A stretch of 52,729 nt of DNA. It comes from FEN-1219 sp035644475. GTDB lineage: Bacteria; Pseudomonadota; Gammaproteobacteria; Steroidobacterales; Rariloculaceae. A program made the position numbers and the translations under genes. The notes beneath the pieces are model-generated. The model did not search any database, was not told where the DNA came from, and saw only the letters and a program-made list of their open reading frames with translations. The stretch is taken from assembly GCA_035644475.1 (NCBI GenBank), contig DASQOL010000038.1, positions 1 through 52,729 on the forward strand, read 5' to 3'. Shown here one piece after another: positions 25,055-32,661 of the stretch; the stretch's first letter is position 1, and the number at the start of each line of letters is the position of its first letter.

Positions 25055-25902
25055 CGCCGACGATTCGGAGCCGGCTCGTGAGTCGGCGTGCGGCCACGGA
25101 ATTTTCTGCTGCGCTGGTAATCGGCGCGGTCATCGCGACCACCTGGCTCGTGCCGGGCGAAGCGCAACAGACGAAGGTCAACAATCCGGCGAAGATCGCC
25201 GGCCACCCGAACATGAACGGGGTTTGGCAGGCGATCAACTCGGCCTACTGGAACGTCGAGGATCACTCGGCGGCGGGCTTGAGCCAGTTCTGGCAGCTCG
25301 GCGCGATCGCGGCGATCCCCGCGGGGCAGACGGTGATCGAGGGCGACGGCAAGATCCCGTATCTGCCGGAAGCCCTCGCGAAGCGCGACGAGAATCGCGC
25401 GGGCTGGCCGAAGACCGACCCGGAGGCCAAGTGCTACATGCCGGGCATTCCGCGCGCGACCTACATGCCCTATCCGTTCCGCATCGTGCAGGGCGACGGC
25501 GACATCCTGTTCGTCTACGAGTTCGCGAGCGCCAACCGCATCGTGCACATGGCGAAGCACGAGGAGCCGCCGGTCGACAGCTGGATGGGCTGGTCGAACG
25601 GCCACTGGGAGGGCGACACGCTCGTGATCGAGGTCACCGGCAACAACGAAGACACCTGGTTCGACCGCGCCGGCAATCATCATGGAAGCATGCTCAAGGT
25701 CACGGAACGCTACACGCTGAAAGGCGAGGATCACCTCCAGTACGAGGCTACGATCGAGGACCCGGAAACGTTCTCGCGGCCCTGGAAGATTTCGATGCCG
25801 CTCTACAAGCGCGTCGAGACGAACGCGCAGCTGCTCGAGTTCAAGTGCGTGGAGTTCTCGGAAGAGTTGCTCTACGGCGACCTGACCAAGAAATCCCCCT
25901 GA
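25051..25902 (+). CDS. exported hypothetical protein, paralogue B, coupled to the esterase
   Basis: The start overlaps the esterase stop by four bases. The 283-residue product has an Arg-containing N terminus followed by a hydrophobic segment ending near GEA-QQT. HPNMNGVWQAINSAYWNVED is the opening block and KCYMPGIPRATYMPYPFRIV follows. The C-terminal part (GHWEGDTLVIEVTGNNED, TERYTLKG, YEATIEDPETFSRPWKISMP) matches the proteins at 22237 and, more weakly, 30616. Function is unknown. Coupling to an esterase and to DUF6152 suggests a shared periplasmic role. Confidence 0.82.
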   Translation: MTPTIRSRLVSRRAATEFSAALVIGAVIATTWLVPGEAQQTKVNNPAKIAGHPNMNGVWQAINSAYWNVEDHSAAGLSQFWQLGAIAAIPAGQTVIEGDGKIPYLPEALAKRDENRAGWPKTDPEAKCYMPGIPRATYMPYPFRIVQGDGDILFVYEFASANRIVHMAKHEEPPVDSWMGWSNGHWEGDTLVIEVTGNNEDTWFDRAGNHHGSMLKVTERYTLKGEDHLQYEATIEDPETFSRPWKISMPLYKRVETNAQLLEFKCVEFSEELLYGDLTKKSP

Positions 25903-25957
25903 GAAAGAAATCCGAGTAGACTTTTAGGCCTGACAGGATCGAAGGGAGACTATCGCG

Positions 25958-26368
25958 ATGCGTAAACTATTTGGCGCCCTTGCCGGTGCGACGCTGCTCG
26001 CAGCGGCCGTCCCCGTGCTGGCTCACCACTCGTTCGCGGCGGAGTTCGACGCGAACAAGCCGGTAAAGCTCGAAGGTGTCGTCACGAAGATGGACTGGAT
26101 CAACCCGCACTCGTGGATCCACATCGACGTCACCTCGCCGGGCGGCGAGGTCCAGAAGTGGATGGTCGAGGGCGGCGCGCCGAACGCGTTGCTGCGCCGC
26201 GGCTGGACCAAAAACTCGCTGCCCGCGGGCACCAAGATCCTGGTCCAGGGTTTCCAGGCGAAGGACGGCTCGTACCGCGCCAACGGCCGCGACATCACCT
26301 TCGCGGACGGCTCGAAACTGTTCGTCGGCTCGAGCGGCACGGGCGCGCCGGACGAGCGTCCGGAATAG
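25958..26368 (+). CDS. DUF6152 family exported protein
   Basis: The 136-residue product has a textbook signal peptide (MRKLFGALAGATLLAAAVPV, then LA) with a VLA cleavage site, so the mature protein should begin HHSFAAEFD. The body has VKLEGVVTKMDWINPHSWIH, a small beta-barrel-like pattern, and LRRGWTKNSLPAGTKILVQG, matching DUF6152. No function is established that I know of. It is the third gene of the esterase operon, 55 bases after the second. The N-terminal His pair and the NPH histidine could bind a metal, which is inference. The same domain is fused into the protein at 30616-31902. Confidence 0.88.
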   Translation: MRKLFGALAGATLLAAAVPVLAHHSFAAEFDANKPVKLEGVVTKMDWINPHSWIHIDVTSPGGEVQKWMVEGGAPNALLRRGWTKNSLPAGTKILVQGFQAKDGSYRANGRDITFADGSKLFVGSSGTGAPDERPE

Positions 26369-26391
26369 TAAGCACTACGTTCAACACTCGA

Positions 26392-26429
26392 AGGCCTCGG
26401 CCGGCGCCACCAGCGCCGGACCGGGGCCT
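26392..26429. terminator. hairpin between convergent genes, probable bidirectional terminator
   Basis: An interrupted GC-rich stem pairs AGGCC, CGG and CGGCGC on the left with GCGCCG, CCG and GGCCT on the right, around the loop CACCA. It lies 23 bases after the DUF6152 stop and 25 bases after the end of the convergent dehydrogenase gene. The T-run is weak on both sides. Confidence 0.5.
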
Positions 26430-26454
26430 CGTCGTTTGTGGGTCGTCTTGGGGG

Positions 26455-27681
26455 TCAGAGCGGCGCCGGCTCGATCCGCAGCAGCGCGCCGTCGTCCTCG
26501 TCGGTGATCACGTACAGCAGGCCGTCCGGGCCCTGCCGCACGTCGCGGATGCGCTGGTGCAAGTCGCCCAGTAGACGCTCGCGGCGCAAGTCCTCGAGCT
26601 TGTCGTCCACGACCACGCGCTCGAGCCCGCCGGTGCGTGGGATCTCGCCGACGCGCGCGCTGCCGATGAACAGGTTGCCCTTCCACTGCGGGAACTTGTC
26701 GCCCGTGTAGAAGGCGAGCCCGGTGGGCGCGATCGACGGCACATAGAGGATCTGCGGCTGCTCGATACCCTCGCCGAGCGGCGTCGGCGAGATCCGCGGA
26801 CCGTCGTAGTTGCGGCCGAAGCTCCACTTCGGCCAGCCGTAGTTCTTGCCGGCCTGGATCAGATTGATCTCGTCGCCGCCGTTGGGGCCGTGCTCGGCCG
26901 CGAGCACCGAGCCCGTGGCCGCGTGCACGGTCAAGCCGAGCTGATCGCGATGCCCCAGCGTGAACACCTCGGGCCGCGCGCCGGCTTGCCTTGCGAACGG
27001 GTTATCCGCCGGCGCGGTGCCGTCGTCCTTCAAGCGCAGCACCTTGCCCAAGACGCTTTTCGGATCCGGCGAGGATTGGTCGAACGGCGCGCCCGTGGTC
27101 ATGTAGAGCAGGCCGTCGTTGCCGAACGCGAGCCGTGAGCCGCTCGAGCCGGTGGACCATTCGCCCGAGAACAACTCCTTCACGCCGGTCAGCGCCATGC
27201 CGTCGAGCTTGCCCCGGCCGAGCGCGATCGCCGCGTACTTGCGGGGCGGATTCGCGTTCGGGACGGGCTCGCCCTCCTTCGCGTACGTGAAATACACGAG
27301 CTTGTTGTCGGCGAACTTCGGATGGAGCACCACGTCGAGCAGGCCGAAGCCGCGGACCGTGCTCGGCGCGGGCGTGCCGGTCACGACCGCCGTCTCGAGC
27401 TGCGCCTTCTGCGACGAATCCGCCGCGTGCCGCACGACGCGCAAGCGCCCGCCGCGCTCCGCGACGAGCGCGTCGCCGCTCGGCAGGAACGCGACGCTGA
27501 ACGGATGCGGAATCCCGCGCGCGACGATCGACACCTTGATGCCGTGCTGCTCGGCCGTGTCGAACGTGTACGGCGTGTCGCGTAACTTGACCGCAGCGAC
27601 ACCGATGTCGGGCGGCGCCTGCGCCGACGCGCTCAGCGCACCGCCGAACGCTACCGCGGCTCCGATCCAGAGGGTTCTCAT
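26455..27681 (-). CDS. PQQ-dependent aldose sugar dehydrogenase-like protein
   Basis: The 408-residue product starts at the ATG at 27681 with GGAG ahead of it and a signal peptide cleaved near ASA-QAP. It is a six-bladed sGDH/YliI-type propeller: HPFSVAFLPSGDALVAERGG opens blade one, FGLLDVVLHPKF carries the expected catalytic His at residue 120, and EHGPNGGDEINLIQAGKNYG is the PQQ/calcium region. QWKGNLFIGSAR and RIRDVRQGPDGLLYVITDED close the fold. It probably oxidises aldoses in the periplasm. A 58-base gap separates it from the lactamase-fold gene upstream on the same strand. Confidence 0.92.
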   Translation of the reverse strand: MRTLWIGAAVAFGGALSASAQAPPDIGVAAVKLRDTPYTFDTAEQHGIKVSIVARGIPHPFSVAFLPSGDALVAERGGRLRVVRHAADSSQKAQLETAVVTGTPAPSTVRGFGLLDVVLHPKFADNKLVYFTYAKEGEPVPNANPPRKYAAIALGRGKLDGMALTGVKELFSGEWSTGSSGSRLAFGNDGLLYMTTGAPFDQSSPDPKSVLGKVLRLKDDGTAPADNPFARQAGARPEVFTLGHRDQLGLTVHAATGSVLAAEHGPNGGDEINLIQAGKNYGWPKWSFGRNYDGPRISPTPLGEGIEQPQILYVPSIAPTGLAFYTGDKFPQWKGNLFIGSARVGEIPRTGGLERVVVDDKLEDLRRERLLGDLHQRIRDVRQGPDGLLYVITDEDDGALLRIEPAPL

Positions 27682-27739
27682 TGCTCTTCTCCGTTGCTGC
27701 GCTCTCGCGAGCGCGTGAGGGTGTTCGGCGAGACGGCTT

Positions 27740-28759
27740 CTACGGCAGGCCCGCGACCGCGGCTTGCGCGCACTCGTTCGCGACGGTGAGGTAGCGGCGC
27801 ACCGTGTCCGCGCCCACGACATACGGGTTCGGCGCGCCCGCCGCGCGGCGCGCGAGCGCCGGCAGCTTCACCTTCGTGCCGTCGTAGTCGCTGTGGTTCG
27901 AGAGCAGCACGTCGGCGCCCGCGGCCGCGGCGATGTCGCGAAAGCGCGCGGCCGATGCGGCATACGCCTGAATGCGCGGCTTGTCCGGCCCGAAGTTGAA
28001 CGCCGTGCCGCCCCAGAGCGCCGCGACGTGGCGGTCCGCGCCCTCGCGCAGCGGGATGATCGTCGACACGGTGCCCGGCGTGTGACCGGGCGTGAGATAC
28101 AGCGTGAGCGTGGTGTCGCCGAGCGTGAGCTTTTGGCCGTCGGTGATCTCGAGATCGCGCTTCGGCTTCCAGCGCGGGTTGTCGTGCTCGACCATGTCCC
28201 AATCGGCGGAGCTCATGAGCACGCGCGCGCCGTAGCGCTCCTGGAGCAGCTTCGCGCCGCCGGCGTGGTCGAGGTGGCCGTGGCTGATCAGCACGTACTT
28301 GATGTCGGCCGGCTTCATGCCGAGCTTGGTCAGGCCTAGGACCACCTCGTCCTCGACCGAGTAGTCGAACAGAGGATCGGTGACGATGATGCCGGCCGAC
28401 GTGGGGATCGCCCACGACGTGTAGTCGGTCATGCCGAGGAAGTAGAAGTTGTCGAAAACCTTCGCGGGCTCGGCGTGCCACGAATTGCGCGGCGGGTCGG
28501 CCGGCGGAGCAGCGCGCAACGGATTAGCGGGCGACGAAGCGCCCGCGGGCCGCGGAGCCGCCGCGGCGATCCCGGGCGCGACCGGTTTGCACAGCAGATC
28601 GAACAGCACCGCGTGCTCGGTGCCCGCCGCCGCACGACCCGCGGCCACGTGCCGCTCCACTTCGGGATTCGGCGCGGGCGTCTGTGCCCGCGCACCGGCG
28701 GCGGCGACGAGCGTCGCGCCGAACACGAGGACTGCTTGAGCGCGTCCGATCGGCCTCAT
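27740..28759 (-). CDS. subclass B3-type metallo-beta-lactamase-fold hydrolase
   Basis: The 339-residue product is taken from the ATG at 28759, eight bases after GGGAG. An upstream in-frame GTG would lie too close to that site. The signal peptide ends near ARA-QTP. The zinc motifs are HGHLDHAGG, TPGHTPGT and SNHSDYDG, the B3 arrangement. A Pro/Ala-rich stretch of about 40 residues lies before the core domain. Many B3-fold enzymes in environmental genomes are not antibiotic hydrolases, and the setting among PQQ enzymes and an esterase argues for a catabolic lactonase or esterase role. Resistance cannot be excluded. Confidence 0.85.
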   Translation of the reverse strand: MRPIGRAQAVLVFGATLVAAAGARAQTPAPNPEVERHVAAGRAAAGTEHAVLFDLLCKPVAPGIAAAAPRPAGASSPANPLRAAPPADPPRNSWHAEPAKVFDNFYFLGMTDYTSWAIPTSAGIIVTDPLFDYSVEDEVVLGLTKLGMKPADIKYVLISHGHLDHAGGAKLLQERYGARVLMSSADWDMVEHDNPRWKPKRDLEITDGQKLTLGDTTLTLYLTPGHTPGTVSTIIPLREGADRHVAALWGGTAFNFGPDKPRIQAYAASAARFRDIAAAAGADVLLSNHSDYDGTKVKLPALARRAAGAPNPYVVGADTVRRYLTVANECAQAAVAGLP

Positions 28760-28772
28760 CGCACTCACTCCC

Positions 28773-30557
28773 TTACGGCAGCGCGAACACGTACACCTGC
28801 GGCGCCGAGCTCGAGCCCGTGAGCTCCGGCGTCACTCGCCGCGCCGCATTCGCGACGAGCGACGGGCCGGTCGTCACGGCGACGTACTGCTTGCCGTCGA
28901 CCGCATACGACACGGGATAGCCGCTCACCGCCGCACCGAGGTCCGTTTCCCAGAGCACTTCGCCGGTGGCATCGTCCATGGCCTTGAACTTGCCCTCGAC
29001 GTCGCCGCCGAACACGAGGCCGCCGCCGGTGGCGACGAGCGACATCACGCCGGTGCGCTGCTCGTGCTTCCAGAGCGTGGTGCCCTTCTCCGCGTTGATC
29101 GCCCACACCACGCCGACGTCCTTCGCGCCCGGCGCCACGATGTACTCCGTATCGAAGCCGTAGACCTTCGACGGGTCCCGCTGGTCGGTGTTGGTCGTGG
29201 CGTTCATGCACATGTTCTGCATCGGCATGTACATCGTGTTGGTTTTCGGGCTGTACGCGCCCGCGGGCCAGTTCTTGCCGCCGTTCGTGCCCGGGCAAAC
29301 CATCAGCGTCTGGCCCTTGTGCGTCCAGATCACGTCGGGGTTCTCGGTGACCTTGCCCTTGCCGTCGATGCTCTTCACGACATTCTGCATCACGGTGGGC
29401 CGCGCCCACAGGAACTCGCCGGTCTGCCGGTCGAGCGTGTAGACGATGCCGGTCTTGCCGGGGATGCCGGTGATCACCTTGCGGCGCTCACCTGGGCGCA
29501 CGCTCGGGTTGATCCACGTGACTTGGCTCGGATCCGGCGTGACGGCCGTGTCGACGAGCAGCCGCTCGAACGGATGGTCGAGATCCCAGTTGTCCACGAG
29601 ATGCTGGTAGTACCACTCGATCTTGCCGGTCTGCGGGTTCAGGGAGAGCGTGGAGTTGTTGTAGAGGTGTTGCTTGTCGGCGCCGCCCAAAATGAACTTC
29701 GGCGCCGGAATCGTGACCGACGTGCCGACGAAGATGCGGTCGAGCACCGGGTCGTAGCTCGGCACCATCCAGGTGCCGACGTGCCAACGCTGCTCGTTGG
29801 GCACGTCGCCCCAGGTCTCGCCGCCGGGCTCGCCGATCTTCGGGATCGTGCGCGTGCGCCAGAGCTCCTTGCCGGTCTTCGCGTCGTGGGCCGTGACGAT
29901 GCACGAGTCCATGGTCGCCTGCGGCTGGCATTGACGGCCCGTGATCACCTTGCCGTTGGCGATGATCGGGCCGGCGCTCGCGCGCGCGGGGAGTTTCGGA
30001 TCGAGGACCTGCGTTTCCCACGTGAGCTTGCCCGTGCGCGCGTCGACCGCGTACATCGAATTGTCGGCGCCCGCGTCGATGAGAGTGGTACCCCAGATGG
30101 CCATCGTGCGGTTGGTGCCGCCGCGCACGCCTTCGGGATACTGGCGCCTGTACTCCCAGAGCGCCGCGCCGGTCTTGGCGTCGAACGCCTGTATGTAGTC
30201 GCCGGAGTTCGGGATGTACATGTGGCCGGCGTAGACGAGCGGCGTGGCTTCCTGCGTGCCCTCCTTGCCGATCGGCTGCGCCCAGACCTGCTTCAGGCCT
30301 TTGACGTTGCGCTTGTTGATTTGCTCGAGCGGGCTGTAGCCCCAGCTGTCGAGCGTGCGCCGCCACATGAGCCAGTCGCCCGCGTCCGGGTTCTGGAGCA
30401 TCTTGTCCGTGACCGGGACGAACGGCTTGTCGTCGGCGGCGTGCGCCGACAGCGCGGCGGCAACGCCGAGAACGACCGCCAGGGATGGCGGAAGTGCCGC
30501 AATTGCATGGAGCACATTGCGGCCGAGAGCAAGCAGGCGTGTCGAAGACTTGAGCAT
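28773..30557 (-). CDS. PQQ-dependent alcohol dehydrogenase family protein
   Basis: The 594-residue eight-bladed propeller carries the quinoprotein pattern: WLMWRRTLDSWGYSPLEQIN, repeated docking motifs such as DAKTGAALWEY and DARTGKLTWE, and DNWDLDHPFERLLVD near residues 321-335, where the catalytic Asp of methanol/ethanol dehydrogenases lies. The adjacent Cys pair typical of those enzymes is replaced by Gly-Gly (residues 145-146). There is no C-terminal haem domain. The signal peptide (residues 1-40) is unusually long, because residues 11-28 come from a dispersed DNA repeat. The gene lies 13 bases before the lactamase-fold gene on the same strand. Confidence 0.92.
   Translation of the reverse strand: MLKSSTRLLALGRNVLHAIAALPPSLAVVLGVAAALSAHAADDKPFVPVTDKMLQNPDAGDWLMWRRTLDSWGYSPLEQINKRNVKGLKQVWAQPIGKEGTQEATPLVYAGHMYIPNSGDYIQAFDAKTGAALWEYRRQYPEGVRGGTNRTMAIWGTTLIDAGADNSMYAVDARTGKLTWETQVLDPKLPARASAGPIIANGKVITGRQCQPQATMDSCIVTAHDAKTGKELWRTRTIPKIGEPGGETWGDVPNEQRWHVGTWMVPSYDPVLDRIFVGTSVTIPAPKFILGGADKQHLYNNSTLSLNPQTGKIEWYYQHLVDNWDLDHPFERLLVDTAVTPDPSQVTWINPSVRPGERRKVITGIPGKTGIVYTLDRQTGEFLWARPTVMQNVVKSIDGKGKVTENPDVIWTHKGQTLMVCPGTNGGKNWPAGAYSPKTNTMYMPMQNMCMNATTNTDQRDPSKVYGFDTEYIVAPGAKDVGVVWAINAEKGTTLWKHEQRTGVMSLVATGGGLVFGGDVEGKFKAMDDATGEVLWETDLGAAVSGYPVSYAVDGKQYVAVTTGPSLVANAARRVTPELTGSSSAPQVYVFALP
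30474..30526 (+). repeat. dispersed two-hairpin repeat inside a signal-peptide coding region
   Basis: It reads CCGCCA-GGGA-TGGCGG then arms GCCGCAAT and ATTGCGGC around a 12-base loop, ending GGCCGA. On the minus strand it encodes residues 11-28 of the PQQ alcohol dehydrogenase. It is the same family as the copies at 14606-14690 and 15277-15335, about 15 kb away. Confidence 0.85.
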
Positions 30558-30576
30558 GGCGATCCCCCCAAAGCGA

Positions 30577-30600
30577 AGCGGCCCGCAACTGCGGGCCGCT
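30577..30600 (-). terminator. perfect hairpin between two minus-strand genes
   Basis: AGCGGCCCGC (30577-30586) pairs perfectly with GCGGGCCGCT (30591-30600) around AACT. It lies 15 bases after the end of the 428-residue protein gene and just ahead of the dehydrogenase ribosome site. The trailing minus-strand sequence TTCGCTTT gives a weak T-run, so it may be a terminator or attenuator. Confidence 0.6.
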
Positions 30601-30615
30601 CTACGATTCAGTGCA

Positions 30616-31902
30616 CTATTCCCAGAACTTCCACCACGGCTTTGCCGGCTTCGGCGCCGCGGCGGGTGCGGCAGGCGGCGGCGCCGCGGCGGGCGGCCCG
30701 GCCGCGCCAGGCGCCGCGGGCGCGCCGGCGGCTCCCGGCGGGCCCTGGCCCGGCGTGGGCGGCGGCGCGACGCCGTCGTTCGAGAAGTCCTCGAATGCGT
30801 GCTCGCGGCACGCGTCGGGCGCGTACGGCAGGTCGGCCACGCCGATCGTGTCCTGTCCCGTGTATTCGTTCGTGTAGTAAACGGGGTCGGTGGCCGTGTA
30901 GCTGCGTGTGATCTTCATCGCGGCCGGGTCGAGCGCGAACCGCTCGACGACGTGCAGCTTGTCGCTATTCATGATCGGCGGATTGAGCACGCCCGGCGCG
31001 AAGCCGACCGTGTCGACGACCAGCACGTCGTTCTCGAACTTGCCGATAGAGTGGCCCGCGCGGCTCGGCGGGCTGCTCGCCGGATGCGTGGGCTGCATGT
31101 GGATCGTGCGCGCGAAGCCGAGCTGGCCGTACTGGAGCGTGATCTCTTCTTCGTTCTGCGTGATGCGGTTGACCGGGCCGTCGAACGTCCAATCGAACAG
31201 GATGCTCGTGGTCTCGCAGCGCATCCGGGGGTTGTCTTCCTGGTTGAAGTTGCGGAAGGCGGATGCGGCCTTCTGCCCCGCCTCGGTGTACTCGACGCGC
31301 GGACGGCCCGCTCCGGGCGGCGGTCCGCCGGCGGGCGGCGTGGGACGCTCGCCCGGCTTGAAGTTGCTCAGTTGGCTCACGGGCACGAGCGCGCCGGACT
31401 TGCCGCGCGGGTCGGTCATGACCACCTGCTCCGGCGCCCAGTCGCCGTTCAGGTTCGGCTCGCCGCTCGGCAGGCGCGCGGGCCGCGGCGCCGCTGCGGC
31501 GGTCGCCGTCGCGGCGCCGGGCTTCGTGAGCTGAGCGTAGCGGTCGGCCGAGGTGCCGTCGGCGAACACGACGGTGTTCACGTAGCACGAGTTCACGTCG
31601 AACCGATCGGGCGCGCCGGTGATCGCGATCGCCTCGCCGACCTTGAACATGTCGACCGACCAGCCCGAGCGGCGCAGCACGGTCGCCGCGCGCATCTCGC
31701 AGCGGTGCGGAACCTTGGCGCCGCCGTCGCCCGCAACCTCGAAGTAGACATAGGCGTGCGGATTCACGAAGTCGATCCGGGTGATCGTGCCGGAGAGCGC
31801 GATCTCCTTTTGCGTATCGAAGTTGCCGAAGCCGTGATGGGCCAGAGCGGCGCCCGCCGCGAGCACACCACCCGCCAAAATCGTTACCCTTGCGCCGCGC
31901 AT
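30616..31902 (-). CDS. fusion of DUF6152 with a paralogue-C domain, exported
   Basis: The 428-residue product starts at the ATG at 31902, with GAAGGGAT just upstream. The signal peptide ends ALA, so the mature N terminus would be HHGFGNFDT. Residues 20-125 are a DUF6152 domain (LSGTITRIDFVNPHAYVYFE, VLRRSGWSVDMFKVGEAIAI). The rest resembles the proteins at 22237 and 25051, with RLPSGEPNLNGDWAPEQVVM, GKFENDVLVVDTVGFAPG and VVERFAL. A long Pro/Ala-rich tail ends in KPWWKFWE, perhaps an anchor or docking peptide. Divergent from the MarR operon. Confidence 0.82.
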   Translation of the reverse strand: MRGARVTILAGGVLAAGAALAHHGFGNFDTQKEIALSGTITRIDFVNPHAYVYFEVAGDGGAKVPHRCEMRAATVLRRSGWSVDMFKVGEAIAITGAPDRFDVNSCYVNTVVFADGTSADRYAQLTKPGAATATAAAAPRPARLPSGEPNLNGDWAPEQVVMTDPRGKSGALVPVSQLSNFKPGERPTPPAGGPPPGAGRPRVEYTEAGQKAASAFRNFNQEDNPRMRCETTSILFDWTFDGPVNRITQNEEEITLQYGQLGFARTIHMQPTHPASSPPSRAGHSIGKFENDVLVVDTVGFAPGVLNPPIMNSDKLHVVERFALDPAAMKITRSYTATDPVYYTNEYTGQDTIGVADLPYAPDACREHAFEDFSNDGVAPPPTPGQGPPGAAGAPAAPGAAGPPAAAPPPAAPAAAPKPAKPWWKFWE

Positions 31903-32142
31903 ACCGATCCCTTCGAGCCGTCGTGGAATGGGCGTATTAATCCCGAGTTTCCAAGCGAGTTCAACCGCGTAGCCGCGACCGGGGCCGAACCCGACCGAAC
32001 GGTTCGGACTCGTCGATACCTCCTCGGCATAGATGCGATCTCCTCCAGCGACCTGGTCGGTCGGAAAAACCGACGCCGTTCTCTTGAACTCCATTCCGGT
32101 CATACTTATCATGAGCATGCTTATTATTGTGAGGTGTTCACT
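31903..32142. promoter_or_regulatory. divergent control region between the DUF6152 fusion gene and marR
   Basis: The 240 bases hold no gene. An inverted repeat CCGAAC-G-GTTCGG lies at 31995-32007. Further along there is a hairpin GTCGGT/ACCGAC (32056-32074). An AT-rich stretch (32101-32130) contains abutting palindromes TCATGA and GCATGC and a TATTAT -10 candidate at 32122-32127, upstream of marR. Binding of the neighbouring MarR protein to one of these palindromes is plausible but untested. Confidence 0.5.
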
Positions 32143-32661
32143 TTGACCTCCCGATTCGACTCCGAGCGCGGCGTGGGATTCTTGATCAACGACGTGGGAC
32201 GGCTGCTGCGGCGCAACTTCAATCGCCGTGTTCAGGCGCTGCGCCTCACCCAAGCGCAATGGCGCGCGATCGCGCACCTGTCGCGCAGGGAGGGAATGAC
32301 GCAGGTGGAGCTCGCGGACGTCCTCGAGATCCAGCCGATTACGCTCACCCGCCTGATCGACCGGCTGGAGGCCGCGGGTTGGGTCGAGCGGCGTGATCAT
32401 CCGCTCGACCGGCGCGCGGTGCAGCTGTATCTCACGCCGAAGTCGGAGCCGATCCTCGAACAGATGCACGAGCTTGCGACCGAGACGGTCGCGCTCGCCG
32501 TCGCCGGCCTGCCGGCCGCGAGTCAGAAGCAGCTCGTCGAAGACCTCCAGCACATGAAGCGCAACCTCACGGCCGCGGAAACCGCGGCCGCGGGCGAAGT
32601 CGAATCCACCGGAAGGACCAACCATGTCGGCCGAAAGCCCAAGCTCCAGCGCGCCCGCTAG
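32143..32661 (+). CDS. MarR-family transcriptional regulator
   Basis: The 172-residue product starts at TTG 32143, eight bases after GAGG. No ATG fits, because the frame has none before the conserved core. The winged-helix domain is clear: LTQAQWRAIAHLSRREGMTQ, VELADVLEIQPITLTRLIDR as the recognition region, then WVERRDHPLDRRAVQLYLT as the DR-x2-DRR wing. It would act as a dimeric, ligand-released repressor, most likely of its own operon. Its last 38 bases overlap the EmrA-like gene, which points to a single transcript for regulator and pump. Confidence 0.9.
   Translation: MTSRFDSERGVGFLINDVGRLLRRNFNRRVQALRLTQAQWRAIAHLSRREGMTQVELADVLEIQPITLTRLIDRLEAAGWVERRDHPLDRRAVQLYLTPKSEPILEQMHELATETVALAVAGLPAASQKQLVEDLQHMKRNLTAAETAAAGEVESTGRTNHVGRKPKLQRAR

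Noticed and set aside
27740..28759. Annotation as an antibiotic-resistance beta-lactamase
   Set aside because: The B3 zinc motifs are present, but many exported proteins with this fold are not lactamases, and the surrounding genes are catabolic-looking. Only the fold is claimed.
32056..32074. Hairpin GTCGGT/ACCGAC upstream of marR as a terminator
   Set aside because: The stem is only six bases and no T-run follows, so it is mentioned only as part of the control region.
30355..32142. Long plus-strand open frame running into marR from the left
   Set aside because: It is antisense to the PQQ dehydrogenase and DUF6152 fusion genes and reads as Arg/Ala/Gly-rich low-complexity sequence. The MarR core starts at TTG 32143 with its own ribosome site.
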